Assembly: GCF_026168105.1 (NCBI RefSeq)
Contig: NZ_LBMW01000024.1
Coordinates: forward strand, 1 to 64,000
DNA length: 64,000 bases
Reading direction: 5' to 3'
From: Streptomyces hygroscopicus
GTDB lineage: Bacteria; Actinomycetota; Actinomycetes; Streptomycetales; Streptomycetaceae
The position numbers were made by a program, and so were the translations under genes. Below are positions 36,284 to 45,264 of the stretch, piece by piece; position 1 is the first letter of the stretch, and every line of letters starts with the position of its first letter. The notes beneath the pieces are model-generated. The model was given only the letters and a program-made list of their open reading frames with translations, was not told the DNA's origin and searched no databases.

Positions 36284-36329
36284 CTACGGAATTCCGGGAT
36301 GGTTCGAGGAGGTTCCCCTTCCCTAGGCT
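36284..36329 (+). promoter_or_regulatory. FAS operon promoter with cluster motif
   Basis: CTACGGAATTCCGG starts at 36284 and -10-like TAGGCT lies at 36324-36329, 40 bases on. It stands about 69 bases before the first FAS-operon gene. Confidence 0.65.
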
Positions 36330-36397
36330 CGCGGTGTCCCGGAAAAGATGACCGGCCGGGAAATCGAGCGGCACAACGGGCGAACTCCGCCGGGTGG

Positions 36398-37216
36398 ATG
36401 GTGAAGGCGATGACGATACGGAACGCGCAGCGTGACCAGATGCCGTTCCGGTTTTCCGTGGAACCCTCCGACGTCGAATCCTTTGCCCGGGCGCTGGACA
36501 TCTCGTCCGCCGCAGTGCCGGTGTTCTTCTTGGTCCGGGCGCTGCCGCGGGCACTGACCCAGGTGCTGGAGCGGAGCCCGGTGCGCCCGCGGCTGCGCGA
36601 CGTCCGCCATGCCGAGCAGGACATACGCGTCCACCGGCGTCCACGCGTCGGCGAGGAGACCGTCGTGACCGCGAGCCTCGAGGACGAAGGGGACTACGGC
36701 TTCCAGCGGGCCGCCGTCGTGCGCACCAGCGTGCGCGGCCCTGCCGGGGACGGCATCGCGGACCTGCTCACCACCCTGACCCTCGGCCCCGCCACCGGGC
36801 GGGGCCGTCTGGCGCGGCAGCCGGCTCCGGTCGGCACGGGACCGGTGGTCGCGGCCTGGAGCACAGTGGTTCCAGGTGATCTGCCGTCCCGGTACGCCGA
36901 GGCGAGCGGCGACCACAACCCCATCCATCTGAGCGAGACCGCGGCGCGCGAGGCCGCGCTGCCCGGCGTCGTCCTCCACGGGATGGCGACCCTCCACCTG
37001 GCCGTCACGGGGCTGGCCGACCGCGTCCTCGGCGGCGACGACGCACGGCTGGACCTGATCCATGCGCGCTTCGCCCGGCCCGTCAGGCCGGACGACATCG
37101 TGGACTTCGCCGTGCGGGGCATCGCTCCGGAGGGCCCGTACACGCTGGACGCCCTCGTGGCGGGCCGTCCCGTGCTGAAGGACACCTGGTTCACGGCGGG
37201 CGGAGCGGCGACATGA
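36398..37216 (+). CDS. MaoC-type hydroxyacyl-ACP dehydratase
   Basis: 272 residues, with an alternative ATG at 36410. It is a double hot-dog protein. The second half has the hydratase-2 motif YAEASGDHNPIHLSETAAREAALPGVVLHGMATLHLAVTGLADRVL with the catalytic Asp/His. It removes water from 3-hydroxyacyl-ACP in fatty acid synthesis. First gene of a run of overlapping genes; its stop overlaps the next start (ATGA). Confidence 0.88.
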   Translation: MVKAMTIRNAQRDQMPFRFSVEPSDVESFARALDISSAAVPVFFLVRALPRALTQVLERSPVRPRLRDVRHAEQDIRVHRRPRVGEETVVTASLEDEGDYGFQRAAVVRTSVRGPAGDGIADLLTTLTLGPATGRGRLARQPAPVGTGPVVAAWSTVVPGDLPSRYAEASGDHNPIHLSETAAREAALPGVVLHGMATLHLAVTGLADRVLGGDDARLDLIHARFARPVRPDDIVDFAVRGIAPEGPYTLDALVAGRPVLKDTWFTAGGAAT

Positions 37217-38184
37217 CCGTGTGGATGTTCCCCGGCCAGGGGGCGCAGCGGGCCCGTATGGCCGCAGGGCTCAGCACGGCGGGACCGCTGCTGGACGAGG
37301 CCCGGGCGCTGCTCGGCACCGACCTGACCCGCATGTGCACGACCGACGCCGACCCCGTATGGGACCCCGAAACGGTGCAGCCGGCGCTGTTCGTCGTGGG
37401 CGTGGCCACGGCGACGGCACTGCTGCGGCACGAGCCGCCCCCGGGAGCGGTCATCGGCCACAGCTTCGGCGAGTTCACCGCCCTGGCGGCGGTCGGGGCG
37501 CTCACGTTCGAAACGGGGCTGCGGCTGACCGCCCGTCGCGCGCGGGCCATGGCACGGTGCGCCGGCACCGGGACCGCGATGGCCGCCGTGCTCGGACTCT
37601 CGGAGGCCGAGGTGCGCGGCGTCTGCGAGGACATCGGGGCCGGCGGCGGGGTCGTCGAGGTTTCGAACGTCAACAGTCCCGAACAGATCGTCATCGCCGG
37701 GGAGACGGCGGCGCTCGACGACGCCGCCCGGCGGTGCCGGGCACGCGGCGCGTTCCGGATCCGGCCCCTGCGGGTGCCGTACGCCGCGCACACGAACCTG
37801 ATGGCGCCGGCCGCGGCGGAGATGCGCGAGGCGCTCGAGGAGGCACGGATCCGCCGCCCGCGCGCGGCGCTGTACTCCTGCATCACCGGGGAGGCCACGA
37901 CCGACCCCGGCCGGATCAGGGAGCTGCTCGTCGCCGGGATGACCGCGGCAGTGGACTTCTGCGGAGCCGTGCGCGCCGCCGCACGCGAGGGCCACCGCGC
38001 GTTCGTGGAGCTCGGACCCGGTTCACCCGCCCGGCTGCTGGGGCTGGTCCGCGCCATCGTGCCCGAACTGGAGCCCCGCCTGCGGCTGGTGTCCGACGAC
38101 GACGAGGCCAGGGTCCCGCGGCCGTTCCAGGCCGCCCGGAGCGCCCCGGCCCAGCTCGACAAGGCGGTGGAGGATGGCAGCTGA
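37213..38184 (+). CDS. FabD-like malonyl-CoA:ACP transacylase
   Basis: 323 residues. It begins MTVWMFPGQGAQ, has the nucleophile GHSFGE (Ser84), a catalytic His in VPYAAHTNLM, and FVELGPGSPARLL near the end, in FabD order. It loads extender units on the cluster ACP. The Q and R residues expected in FabD for binding the malonyl carboxylate appear to be present (GQGAQ; ARRARAMARCA), but the exact extender cannot be told. It overlaps the ketoreductase gene by 11 bases. Confidence 0.9.
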   Translation: MTVWMFPGQGAQRARMAAGLSTAGPLLDEARALLGTDLTRMCTTDADPVWDPETVQPALFVVGVATATALLRHEPPPGAVIGHSFGEFTALAAVGALTFETGLRLTARRARAMARCAGTGTAMAAVLGLSEAEVRGVCEDIGAGGGVVEVSNVNSPEQIVIAGETAALDDAARRCRARGAFRIRPLRVPYAAHTNLMAPAAAEMREALEEARIRRPRAALYSCITGEATTDPGRIRELLVAGMTAAVDFCGAVRAAAREGHRAFVELGPGSPARLLGLVRAIVPELEPRLRLVSDDDEARVPRPFQAARSAPAQLDKAVEDGS

Positions 38185-38896
38185 ACCCCGGGTCGCCCTG
38201 GTCACCGGCGGCGGCGGAGTGATCGGCGCCGCAGTGGTCAGGACACTGTCCGCCTGCGGGATGCGTCTCGCCGTCGGCTACCACAAGGGGGCGTCGGCGG
38301 CGGAGGAACTGGCCGCCGGCCTTCCGGACGCGCTCGCCGTGCCCCTCGACGTCGCCGACCCCGACGCGGTGCGCGGCGCCTTCCGCCGGAGCGCCGAGGC
38401 ACTGGGTCCCGTCACCGTGCTGGTGAACGCGGCCGGTGTGCTGCGCGACCGGCCCGCACTGCGGATGCGCGACCAGGACTGGGACGACGTACTGCGGGTG
38501 AACCTGACCGGCGTGTTCCACTGCGTCCGCCAGGCTCTTCCCTCGATGATCACGCAGCGCTTCGGACGGATCGTCAGCATCGGCTCGGTGAGCGGCGCGA
38601 TCGGACTGCCGGGCCAGAGCAACTACGCCGCCGCGAAGGCCGGACTGGTGGGGTTCACCCGCTCGGTGGCCCGGGAGACCGGCCGGCACGGTGTCACGGC
38701 CAACGTCGTCGCCCCCGGCCTGGTCGACTCCCCGCTCATCGCCGGACTCGACGCCCCGGCGCGGGAGCGCATCGTCGGCTCCACCGCAACCGGGCAGTTC
38801 GTGACGCCCGAGGAGGTGGCCAACGCCGTCCGGTTCTGCGTCGACACTGCCGCCGTCACCGGTCAGCTCATCAACGTCGACGGCGGGCTCTGCTAG
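38174..38896 (+). CDS. FabG-like 3-ketoacyl-ACP reductase
   Basis: A 240-residue short-chain dehydrogenase. The Rossmann loop is TGGGGVIG and the NAAG motif lies at about 85. The catalytic Ser138, Tyr151 and Lys155 (YAAAK) follow the YX3K ketoreductase pattern. MITQRFGRIVSIGSVSGAIGLPGQSNYAAAKAGLVGF is highly FabG-like. It reduces the ketone made by the KS. Confidence 0.92.
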   Translation: MAAEPRVALVTGGGGVIGAAVVRTLSACGMRLAVGYHKGASAAEELAAGLPDALAVPLDVADPDAVRGAFRRSAEALGPVTVLVNAAGVLRDRPALRMRDQDWDDVLRVNLTGVFHCVRQALPSMITQRFGRIVSIGSVSGAIGLPGQSNYAAAKAGLVGFTRSVARETGRHGVTANVVAPGLVDSPLIAGLDAPARERIVGSTATGQFVTPEEVANAVRFCVDTAAVTGQLINVDGGLC

Positions 38897-38927
38897 CCGA
38901 ACGTCGGCCGATACGGAGGAGACAGCC

Positions 38928-39182
38928 GTGGAGAACACGAGGGAACGAGTCGAGCACGAGGTGAAGGACCTGCTGACGGAGCGGTTCAACGTACCGGAGG
39001 AACGCATCACGCCCGAGGCGCACCTCTTCGACGACCTGGGGCTCGACTCGGTGGATCTGATGAGCGCGGTCGCCGTGCTCGAGGAACGCCACGACCTGTC
39101 CGTGTCGGACGAGCACCTCCAGGACATGCTCGTCGTCAAGGGCATAGTGGACCGCGTCACCGCGCTGGTGGAGCAGCGGTGA
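38928..39182 (+). CDS. Acyl carrier protein
   Basis: 84 residues from GTG 38928 (GGAGGAGA upstream). The phosphopantetheine site is Ser41 in DDLGLDSVDLMSAV. The protein is acidic and helical, as expected. It carries the growing chain for the cluster FAS. Its stop overlaps the KS start as GTGA. Confidence 0.95.
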   Translation: MENTRERVEHEVKDLLTERFNVPEERITPEAHLFDDLGLDSVDLMSAVAVLEERHDLSVSDEHLQDMLVVKGIVDRVTALVEQR

Positions 39183-40411
39183 CCCCCCGCAGGGTGGCGG
39201 TGACCGGCATCGGGCCGGTCACCCCCGCCGGCACGGGGATCAAAGCGTTCGAGGAGTCCCTGTTCGAGGGGCGTTCCGGTATCGGCGAGCTCACCCGCTT
39301 CCGCCTCGACGGCTTCCCGGTACGGGCCGCGGGTGAGGTGCGGGACTTCCGGGCGGAGGACTACCTGGACGGCCGGCAGGCGCGCAGGACCGAGCGGTTC
39401 GCGCAGTTCGGCATCGCCGCCGCCCGGCTGGCGATGGAGGACGCGGGACCGGCACAGGCGGGGCTGAACCCGGAACGCGCCGGGGTCGTCATCGCCACCG
39501 CCTACGCCGGCCTCGACCGCGTCGCCGCCGAGGCGGTGGGACTGACCGAGCGGAGCTGGCGCAGGATCTCCCCGGCCGTGTCGATGTCCATGATGCCGAC
39601 GGCGGCCGCCGGGATGGTGTCGATGGAGTACGGCTTCACCGGCCCCGTCGAGTGCCCCACCAGCGGCTGTGCCGCCTCCGGGCACGCCCTGTCCCGCGGG
39701 ACGGAACTGATCCGCAACGGCACCGCCGACCTGGTGCTCGCAGGCGGCTGCGACGCATCGCTGCACCCCGTGGCGCTGGCCGCCTTCGTGGCCGCGCGGG
39801 CGCTGGCGACCCGTGCCGAGGACCCGGCCCGCTCGTGCCGTCCTTTCGACGCCGACCGCGACGGCTTCGTCATGAGCGAGGGGGCGACCGTTCTGGTCCT
39901 CGAGGACATGGACCGGGCCCGGGCCCGGGGAGCGCGGGTCTACGGGGAGATCGTCGGCTACGGCCACACGGGCGACGCGTACAACCTCTCCACGCCACGG
40001 CCGGACGGCAGGGGCGCCACCGCCGCCATGGCGCTCGCCCTGCGGATGGCGGGCCGTCGGCCCGCCGAGGTGGGCTATGTCAACGCGCACGCGGCGGGCA
40101 CGAGGGCGGGCGACGCGGCCGAAGTGCGCGCGCTGCGCGAGCTGTTCGGCCCGTGCCTGCCGCCGGTGTCATCGACCAAGTCGGTGCACGGCCACCTCAT
40201 GGGCGGCACGGCCGCCACCGAGGCCGCCGCCGCGCTGCTCGCCCTGCACCGCGGGGTGCTGCCGCCCACCGCCCACTACGACACCGTCGACCCCGAATGC
40301 GACATCGACGTCGTCGCCAACAAGTCCCGCGGCACCGACGCCGAGCTGGCCCTGAGCAACTCCTTCGCGCTGGGAGGTGTCAATTGCTCCCTGGCACTGG
40401 CCAAGGCATGA
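39179..40411 (+). CDS. FabF-like ketosynthase
   Basis: A 410-residue condensing enzyme. Cys164 (TSGCAASG), His304 (NAHAAGT) and His339 (STKSVHGHLMGG) form the expected Cys-His-His triad. The second triad loop is unusual (NAHAAGT instead of NAHGTST). There is no chain-length-factor partner, so this is a FabF-type fatty acid or reducing KS, not an aromatic type II PKS. It elongates the chain on the cluster ACP. Confidence 0.92.
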   Translation: MTPRRVAVTGIGPVTPAGTGIKAFEESLFEGRSGIGELTRFRLDGFPVRAAGEVRDFRAEDYLDGRQARRTERFAQFGIAAARLAMEDAGPAQAGLNPERAGVVIATAYAGLDRVAAEAVGLTERSWRRISPAVSMSMMPTAAAGMVSMEYGFTGPVECPTSGCAASGHALSRGTELIRNGTADLVLAGGCDASLHPVALAAFVAARALATRAEDPARSCRPFDADRDGFVMSEGATVLVLEDMDRARARGARVYGEIVGYGHTGDAYNLSTPRPDGRGATAAMALALRMAGRRPAEVGYVNAHAAGTRAGDAAEVRALRELFGPCLPPVSSTKSVHGHLMGGTAATEAAAALLALHRGVLPPTAHYDTVDPECDIDVVANKSRGTDAELALSNSFALGGVNCSLALAKA

Positions 40412-41175
40412 GCGTGGACGGCCCCGGTCCGCAGCCGTTCGCCGACCGGATTGCACTCGTCACCGGCGGCTCCAAGGGCATCGGCGCGGGCATCGCCCGC
40501 CGTCTGGCGGCACTGGGAGCCGATGTCGCCGTCACCTATATGCGCGACCGCGACACGGCCGACCGCACGGTCGAGGAACTGAAGGGACTCGGTGCGCGGG
40601 CCTGCGCCCGCCGGGCCTTCTTCGGAGACCCCCGCGGTGACGTCCCCGCCAAGGTCGTTGACTGGGTCACCGCCGAACTCGGCCCGCCGACGCTGCTGGT
40701 GTCCAACGCGGGCACCGGGGTGGAGCGCTCGCTGATGGACACACGGCGCAGCCACTGGGACTGGGCCGTCGAGACGCACGCCCGGTCCATGCTGCGACTG
40801 GTCCAGGCGGCGCCGGAACTGCGGTCCGTGCTCGCGGTCTCCAGCCTGGGCGCACAGCGCGTTCTGCCGCACGCCTACGGGATGCTGGCCGCGTCGAAGG
40901 CGGCGCAGGAGTCCCTGGTCCGCTATCTCGCGGTCGAGTTGGCGCCGCGCTGCCGGGTGAACGCGGTCACCCCGGGACTGGTCGACACCGACGCGGCCCG
41001 CGGCTTCGGCCGGCACACGGAGCTGTTCGACGCGGCGCTGGCGAGGACACCGAGTCGTCGCCTGGTACGGCCCGACGACGTCGGAACCCTCGCGGCGTTC
41101 CTGCTCTCGGACGAGGCAGAGATGATCACCGGCCAGACCGTCGTGATCGACGGCGGCTACTCGATCCTGATGTGA
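40408..41175 (+). CDS. FabL-like enoyl-ACP reductase (SDR)
   Basis: A 255-residue SDR protein starting with an ATGA overlap. TGGSKGIGAGIA is the nucleotide loop. The active-site Tyr157 and Lys164 are spaced Y-X6-K (YGMLAASK), the pattern of FabI/FabL enoyl reductases rather than Y-X3-K of ketoreductases. With the KS, ketoreductase and dehydratase beside it, this completes a full reducing cycle and predicts a saturated chain. Confidence 0.82.
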   Translation: MSVDGPGPQPFADRIALVTGGSKGIGAGIARRLAALGADVAVTYMRDRDTADRTVEELKGLGARACARRAFFGDPRGDVPAKVVDWVTAELGPPTLLVSNAGTGVERSLMDTRRSHWDWAVETHARSMLRLVQAAPELRSVLAVSSLGAQRVLPHAYGMLAASKAAQESLVRYLAVELAPRCRVNAVTPGLVDTDAARGFGRHTELFDAALARTPSRRLVRPDDVGTLAAFLLSDEAEMITGQTVVIDGGYSILM

Positions 41176-41185
41176 AGGCGTGCTG

Positions 41186-42196
41186 ATGTCCCTCCCTTTC
41201 CTGATCACCGGAGTCGGTGGCGTCATCGGGCAGAGCCTGGCCGCGGCGTTCGGCACCGAACGCGTCGTCGGGCTGGTCCGCGAGGGCGGGACCCGCCCGC
41301 CGGACGGTGTGGAGACCGTCCCCGGCGACGTGACCCGGCCGGACCTCGGGCTGGGACCGGCCGCCTACCGTCGGGTCGCCGACCGGATCGGCGGCGTGAT
41401 CCACAGCGCCGCCGTCACTTCCTTCGCCCGGCCCGCCACGGAGGTCCGGCAGGTCAACGTCGGCGGCACGGCGCACGCACTGCGGCTGGCCGAGGCCGCG
41501 GGCGTGCCCTTCCATCTGATCAGCACCGTCTACGTCCAGCAGCGCGACGGCAGTACCGAGACCGGGCGTTCGCGGGTCTACCGCGAGTCCAAGCAGGCCG
41601 CGGAGCGGATCGCGCGAAGTGCGGGCGTACCGTGGACGATTATGCGGGTCACCGTGGTGACCGGGCACAGCGCGACCGGCGCCATCCCCCGCTTCCAGGG
41701 GATCTACGCCGCCATGAAGGCCCTGGTCACCGGGGACGCCCACCTGGTGCCGGTGGCGCCCGGTTCGTATCTGGACTTCCTGCCCTGCGACCATGTGGCG
41801 GAATGTGTGACGACGCTGCTCGACGCGGGAGCACGGGGCGAGCACTGGATCACGGCCGGGAAGCGGGCGCTCACCATCGAGCAGTTCGTCGAACGCTGCC
41901 AGGCCTATGCGCGGGGACTCGGCAGGACCGTGACCCGACCCCGGCTGGTGGACGCCGAGATGGTGCACCGGCTGATCATGCCGGCGTTCGGCGACGCCCT
42001 CGCGGCGGACATGCGCCGACGGCTGGAGTTCTTCACCGACGTCATCGGACCGCTCGCGACCGACGGCACGCTGCCGGGTCCCGCCGCCGGCTTCGCCGAC
42101 CTGCCGGAACCGCCAGACCTGGTGGCCTGCCTGGACGCCGCCCTGGAGTACTGGGGAGCGCGCGTGCGGCTGGCGCCGAAGGCGGTGAACGGATGA
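41186..42196 (+). CDS. NAD(P)-dependent thioester reductase/epimerase-like protein
   Basis: 336 residues from ATG 41186 (GAAGG upstream). It is an extended SDR: LITGVGGVIGQSL is the cofactor loop, VIHSAAVTSFARPATEVRQVNVGGTAHAL follows, and YRESK is the catalytic Tyr/Lys. This layout is close to thioester reductase (TR) domains that release a carrier-bound chain as an aldehyde. An epimerase or ketoreductase role is possible. Placed directly before an aminotransferase, the TR role is favoured. Confidence 0.75.
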   Translation: MSLPFLITGVGGVIGQSLAAAFGTERVVGLVREGGTRPPDGVETVPGDVTRPDLGLGPAAYRRVADRIGGVIHSAAVTSFARPATEVRQVNVGGTAHALRLAEAAGVPFHLISTVYVQQRDGSTETGRSRVYRESKQAAERIARSAGVPWTIMRVTVVTGHSATGAIPRFQGIYAAMKALVTGDAHLVPVAPGSYLDFLPCDHVAECVTTLLDAGARGEHWITAGKRALTIEQFVERCQAYARGLGRTVTRPRLVDAEMVHRLIMPAFGDALAADMRRRLEFFTDVIGPLATDGTLPGPAAGFADLPEPPDLVACLDAALEYWGARVRLAPKAVNG

Positions 42197-43491
42197 CGAG
42201 CGAGCGGACCACCGGGCGGACCGCCCCCGAGCCGACCGGCCGGCCCGCCGCCGGGCCCCGCATGGACCGCGCGGACGTCCTCGCCCTGTACCACCGGCAC
42301 GTCAACACCGGACTGGCCCGGATGGCGGAGCTGATGGCCGCACCCGTCGTCGCGAGCGCGCAGGGCGACTACCTCGACACCTCGGACGGGCAGCGCCTGC
42401 TCGACTGCGGCGGGTTCAGCGTCTTTCTGCTGGGCCACGGATACCCGCCGGTCACCGAGGCGGTGGCCCGCCAGCTGCGGAAGCTGGCGATCACCGGCCC
42501 CCTCGTCTACTCCGAGGAACTCGCCGTGGCAGCACGGACGTTGGCTGCGGCCTGCCCGGACGGTCTGGAGTACGTGTACCTGACGAACTCCGGGGCCGAG
42601 GCCTGCGAGACGGCTCTCAAACTCGCCCGGATGAACGGCAGGCGCCATGTCGTGTCCACCGAGGGAGGCTTCCACGGCAAGACGCTCGGGGCACTCGCGG
42701 TGACGGGGCGCGCCGTCTTCCGGGATCCGTGCGAACCGCTGCCCGGACCGGTCGAGTTCGTCCCGTACGGGGACGCCGAGGCTCTGGCTGCGCGGCTCAC
42801 CGCGGACTCGTGCGTCATCGTCGAGCCCGTGCAGGGGGAGGGCGGGGTGCGGCTGCCACCTCCCGGCTATCTGCGCGAGGTGGAGCGGGCGTGCCGCCGC
42901 GCGGGAGCGCTGCTGGTCGTGGACGAGATCCAGACCGGCCTGGGCCGGGTAGGCAGCCTGTGGGCCGTCCAGGAGGAAGGAGTCGTGCCCGACATCCTGC
43001 TCAGCGGCAAGGCGCTCGGCGCGGGAGTGGTGCCGGTCGGGGCGGTCGTCGCGACGCGCGAGGTGTTCGCCCCGCTCAACCGGGATCCGGTCCTGCACAC
43101 CTCCACCTTCGGCGGGAACCCGCTCGCCGCGGTCGCCGTGCGGCACACGGTCGAGGCGGTGCTGCGCGAGGACGTACCGGGGCGTACCCGTGCCCTGGAG
43201 GGACGGCTTCGGGACCTGCTGGAGCAGCGTCTGGAGCCGTGCGGCCATCTGGTGAAGGACATCCGAGGCCGAGGCGCGCTCTTCGGCGTCGAATTCCACG
43301 AGGCCGCCCAGGCGGGCGAATTCGTGCTGGAACTCCTTGAGAGAGGCGTTGTGGTCTGCCCGGCGGCGAACTCGCTGGCGACCGTCCGTTTCACTCCCTC
43401 GGCCTTCTTCGGCGAGCCGGAGTTCGCCTGGCTCGAAACAGCGCTCGAAGGGGCTGCCGCGACAGCGGCAAAACGCCGTTCGACCGTCTGA
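42193..43491 (+). CDS. Class III PLP aminotransferase
   Basis: 432 residues, ATGA-coupled to the reductase gene. It has LTNSGAEACETALKLARM, GGFHGKTLGALAVTG, VDEIQTGLGRVGSLWA and the PLP lysine in LLSGKALGAG; TSTFGGNPLAAVA is also typical. It is most like putrescine/ornithine-type omega-aminotransferases. With a preceding thioester reductase it would turn a fatty aldehyde into a terminal amine, as in TR-plus-aminotransferase release of Streptomyces polyketide alkaloids (coelimycin type). Confidence 0.88.
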   Translation: MTSERTTGRTAPEPTGRPAAGPRMDRADVLALYHRHVNTGLARMAELMAAPVVASAQGDYLDTSDGQRLLDCGGFSVFLLGHGYPPVTEAVARQLRKLAITGPLVYSEELAVAARTLAAACPDGLEYVYLTNSGAEACETALKLARMNGRRHVVSTEGGFHGKTLGALAVTGRAVFRDPCEPLPGPVEFVPYGDAEALAARLTADSCVIVEPVQGEGGVRLPPPGYLREVERACRRAGALLVVDEIQTGLGRVGSLWAVQEEGVVPDILLSGKALGAGVVPVGAVVATREVFAPLNRDPVLHTSTFGGNPLAAVAVRHTVEAVLREDVPGRTRALEGRLRDLLEQRLEPCGHLVKDIRGRGALFGVEFHEAAQAGEFVLELLERGVVVCPAANSLATVRFTPSAFFGEPEFAWLETALEGAAATAAKRRSTV

Positions 43492-43524
43492 CCACACCTG
43501 ATATGCAGCCCTTTTGGAGGAGCG

Positions 43525-44001
43525 ATGCGGAACGTGCGCATGGCGGGGACGGCACCGGGCCGGAACGCCGCCGAACTCTACCCCGTCATCTGTGATTTCC
43601 CGCGCTATCCCGAACTGACCGACGCCGTGCTGCGGGTCGCCGTCGAGGACCTCGGGAACGGGCGGACCGGCTGCTCGTGGGAGGTGAAATTCCGCCGGGG
43701 GGTGCTGAAATGGACGGAGGAGGACCGGTTCGACGCGGCGCGGCACCGGGTGGACTTCTCCCTCAAGGAGGGCGACCTCGACCACCTGGTCGGCCACTGG
43801 ATGCTGCACGACGTGGGACCCGACTGCCGGATCCACTTCTCCTGCGACTTCGACATGGGCATTCCCACTCTCGCCGACGTCATCGAGCCGATCGCCGAGC
43901 AGACGCTGCGCGACCACGTCGCCATCGTCCTGCGCGGCCTCGTCGGCGAAGTGGTCCTCGACGCTCCGGAGCCCGTCGGCGACGACGGAGGGCGGGCGTG
44001 A
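43525..44001 (+). CDS. SRPBCC (START-like) cyclase/lipid-binding protein
   Basis: 158 residues from ATG 43525 (GGAGG upstream). It has the form of polyketide cyclase/Coq10-like proteins (LYPVICDFPRYPELTDAVLRVAVEDLGNG, WTEEDRFDAARHRVDFSLKEGDLDHLVGHWMLHDVG, DFDMGIPTLADVIEPIAEQTLRDHV). It may bind or shape the acyl chain. Its specific job here is unknown. Its stop overlaps the next start as GTGA. Confidence 0.78.
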   Translation: MRNVRMAGTAPGRNAAELYPVICDFPRYPELTDAVLRVAVEDLGNGRTGCSWEVKFRRGVLKWTEEDRFDAARHRVDFSLKEGDLDHLVGHWMLHDVGPDCRIHFSCDFDMGIPTLADVIEPIAEQTLRDHVAIVLRGLVGEVVLDAPEPVGDDGGRA

Positions 44002-45125
44002 ACGCGGGTTTCCTGGCGGAGGACCGCGCACTCCTGCAACGGTGTCTGCCCGGCCTGGACGGCCAACTCGCCGCCGCCGGCCTGGACAGGCTGGAGCGGC
44101 CCGGCTCACCCGCGATCGAGTGGTTCAGGCGCTCGGGCGCGCCCGCCCTGTTCGTCCCCGAGGAGTACGCGGGCCTCGGGCTGGGCCTGCGCGAAGGACT
44201 GCGCGTGCAGCGGGCCCTGGCCAGTCGCGCCCCGTCCCTGGCGGTGGCCACGACCATGCACCACTTCTCGGTCGCGAGCCTGACCGGCTGGGACCGGCAG
44301 GAGGCGGGGATGGAGTGGCTGCTGGCCGAGGCGGTGGCCCGCAACACGATGCTCATCGCCTCGGGCGCGGCCGAGGGCAGGCCCGGATCCGGCATCCTGC
44401 GGCCGGCCATGTCGGCCCGCCCGGTGGAGGGCGGTGCGCTGGTCACCGGCTCGAAGAAGCCGTGCAGCCTCAGCCGCTCCATGGACCTGCTCTTCGCCAC
44501 CGTCCGCATCGAACGCCCGGAGGGCGAACGCTGCGCCGTCGCCGTGATACCCGCGGACTCGCCGGGCTTGAGCACCCGCCCGTTCTGGCGCAGTGACGTG
44601 CTCACGGGGGCGGAGAGCGATGAGCTCGTCCTGAGCGACGTCTTCGTGCCGCACCGGCTGATCTCGGACATCGGGCCGGTGGGCACCACGAGCGACGCTC
44701 TGCGGCGGTCCCTGGTGTGGTTCGAGGTGCTGATCGCGGCCTCGTACGTCGGCATGGCGGCGGCTCTGGTCGAGCGGGCCGTCGGCACGAAGCGCAGCGG
44801 CGCGTCGTCCCTGGCCGCCATGGCCGTCGCCGTGGAGGGGGCTACTTACGCGCTCGAGGGAGTCGCCGCGCGGCTGGAGACGACGGCGGAACCGGCCGCC
44901 GTGCTCGGTCCCGCGCTGGTGGCCCGATTCGCCGCCCAGGAAGCCGTCGTCACCGCCGCGGCGACGGCCGTCGAAGCCCTCGGCGGCGGCGCCTTCATCG
45001 GCGACCCCGATGTCGCGTACCTCTACGCCGCCGTTCGCTGCCTGACCTTCCACCCCCCTTCCCGGACGGGCGCCGAGGCGGCGCTGGTAGGTCATCTGCG
45101 CGGCGAGGCCGTGCACATGGAATAG
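43998..45125 (+). CDS. Acyl-CoA dehydrogenase-like flavoprotein
   Basis: 375 residues from GTG 43998. It has the acyl-CoA dehydrogenase layout: LFVPEEYAGLGLGL, LIASGAAEGRPGSG, ATVRIERPEGERCAVAVIPADSPGLS and an alpha-helical C-terminus. It could put a double bond into the acyl chain on its carrier or act on the amine. I do not see a clear catalytic Glu at the usual place. Last gene of the FAS operon. Confidence 0.8.
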   Translation: MNAGFLAEDRALLQRCLPGLDGQLAAAGLDRLERPGSPAIEWFRRSGAPALFVPEEYAGLGLGLREGLRVQRALASRAPSLAVATTMHHFSVASLTGWDRQEAGMEWLLAEAVARNTMLIASGAAEGRPGSGILRPAMSARPVEGGALVTGSKKPCSLSRSMDLLFATVRIERPEGERCAVAVIPADSPGLSTRPFWRSDVLTGAESDELVLSDVFVPHRLISDIGPVGTTSDALRRSLVWFEVLIAASYVGMAAALVERAVGTKRSGASSLAAMAVAVEGATYALEGVAARLETTAEPAAVLGPALVARFAAQEAVVTAAATAVEALGGGAFIGDPDVAYLYAAVRCLTFHPPSRTGAEAALVGHLRGEAVHME

Positions 45126-45199
45126 GAGCGACACCCGGGACTTCGCGGCGCTGAACCGGCCGCACAACGGCCGCCCGATCGCCTCGAGGCAACGGAAAA

Positions 45200-45257
45200 C
45201 CGTAGTTCCGTACTACGGGAATTCGGTATCGGACGGTCCGTGCGCACCCGTTAGGTT
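45200..45257 (+). promoter_or_regulatory. Azole operon promoter, probably leaderless
   Basis: CCGTAG (45200-45205) and CTACGG (45213-45218) form a dyad with 7 bases between. CTACGGGAATTCGG is followed 39 bases on by TAGGTT (45252-45257). Transcription would begin about at the GTG (45265), giving a leaderless mRNA. Confidence 0.65.
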
Positions 45258-45264
45258 CGAGGAC

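Noticed and set aside
41905..44109. 734-codon minus-strand open frame across the aminotransferase region
   Set aside because: Antisense shadow of three coupled genes.
36398..45125. FAS block as an aromatic type II PKS
   Set aside because: There is one ketosynthase with an active Cys and no chain-length factor, and a dehydratase and enoyl reductase are present.
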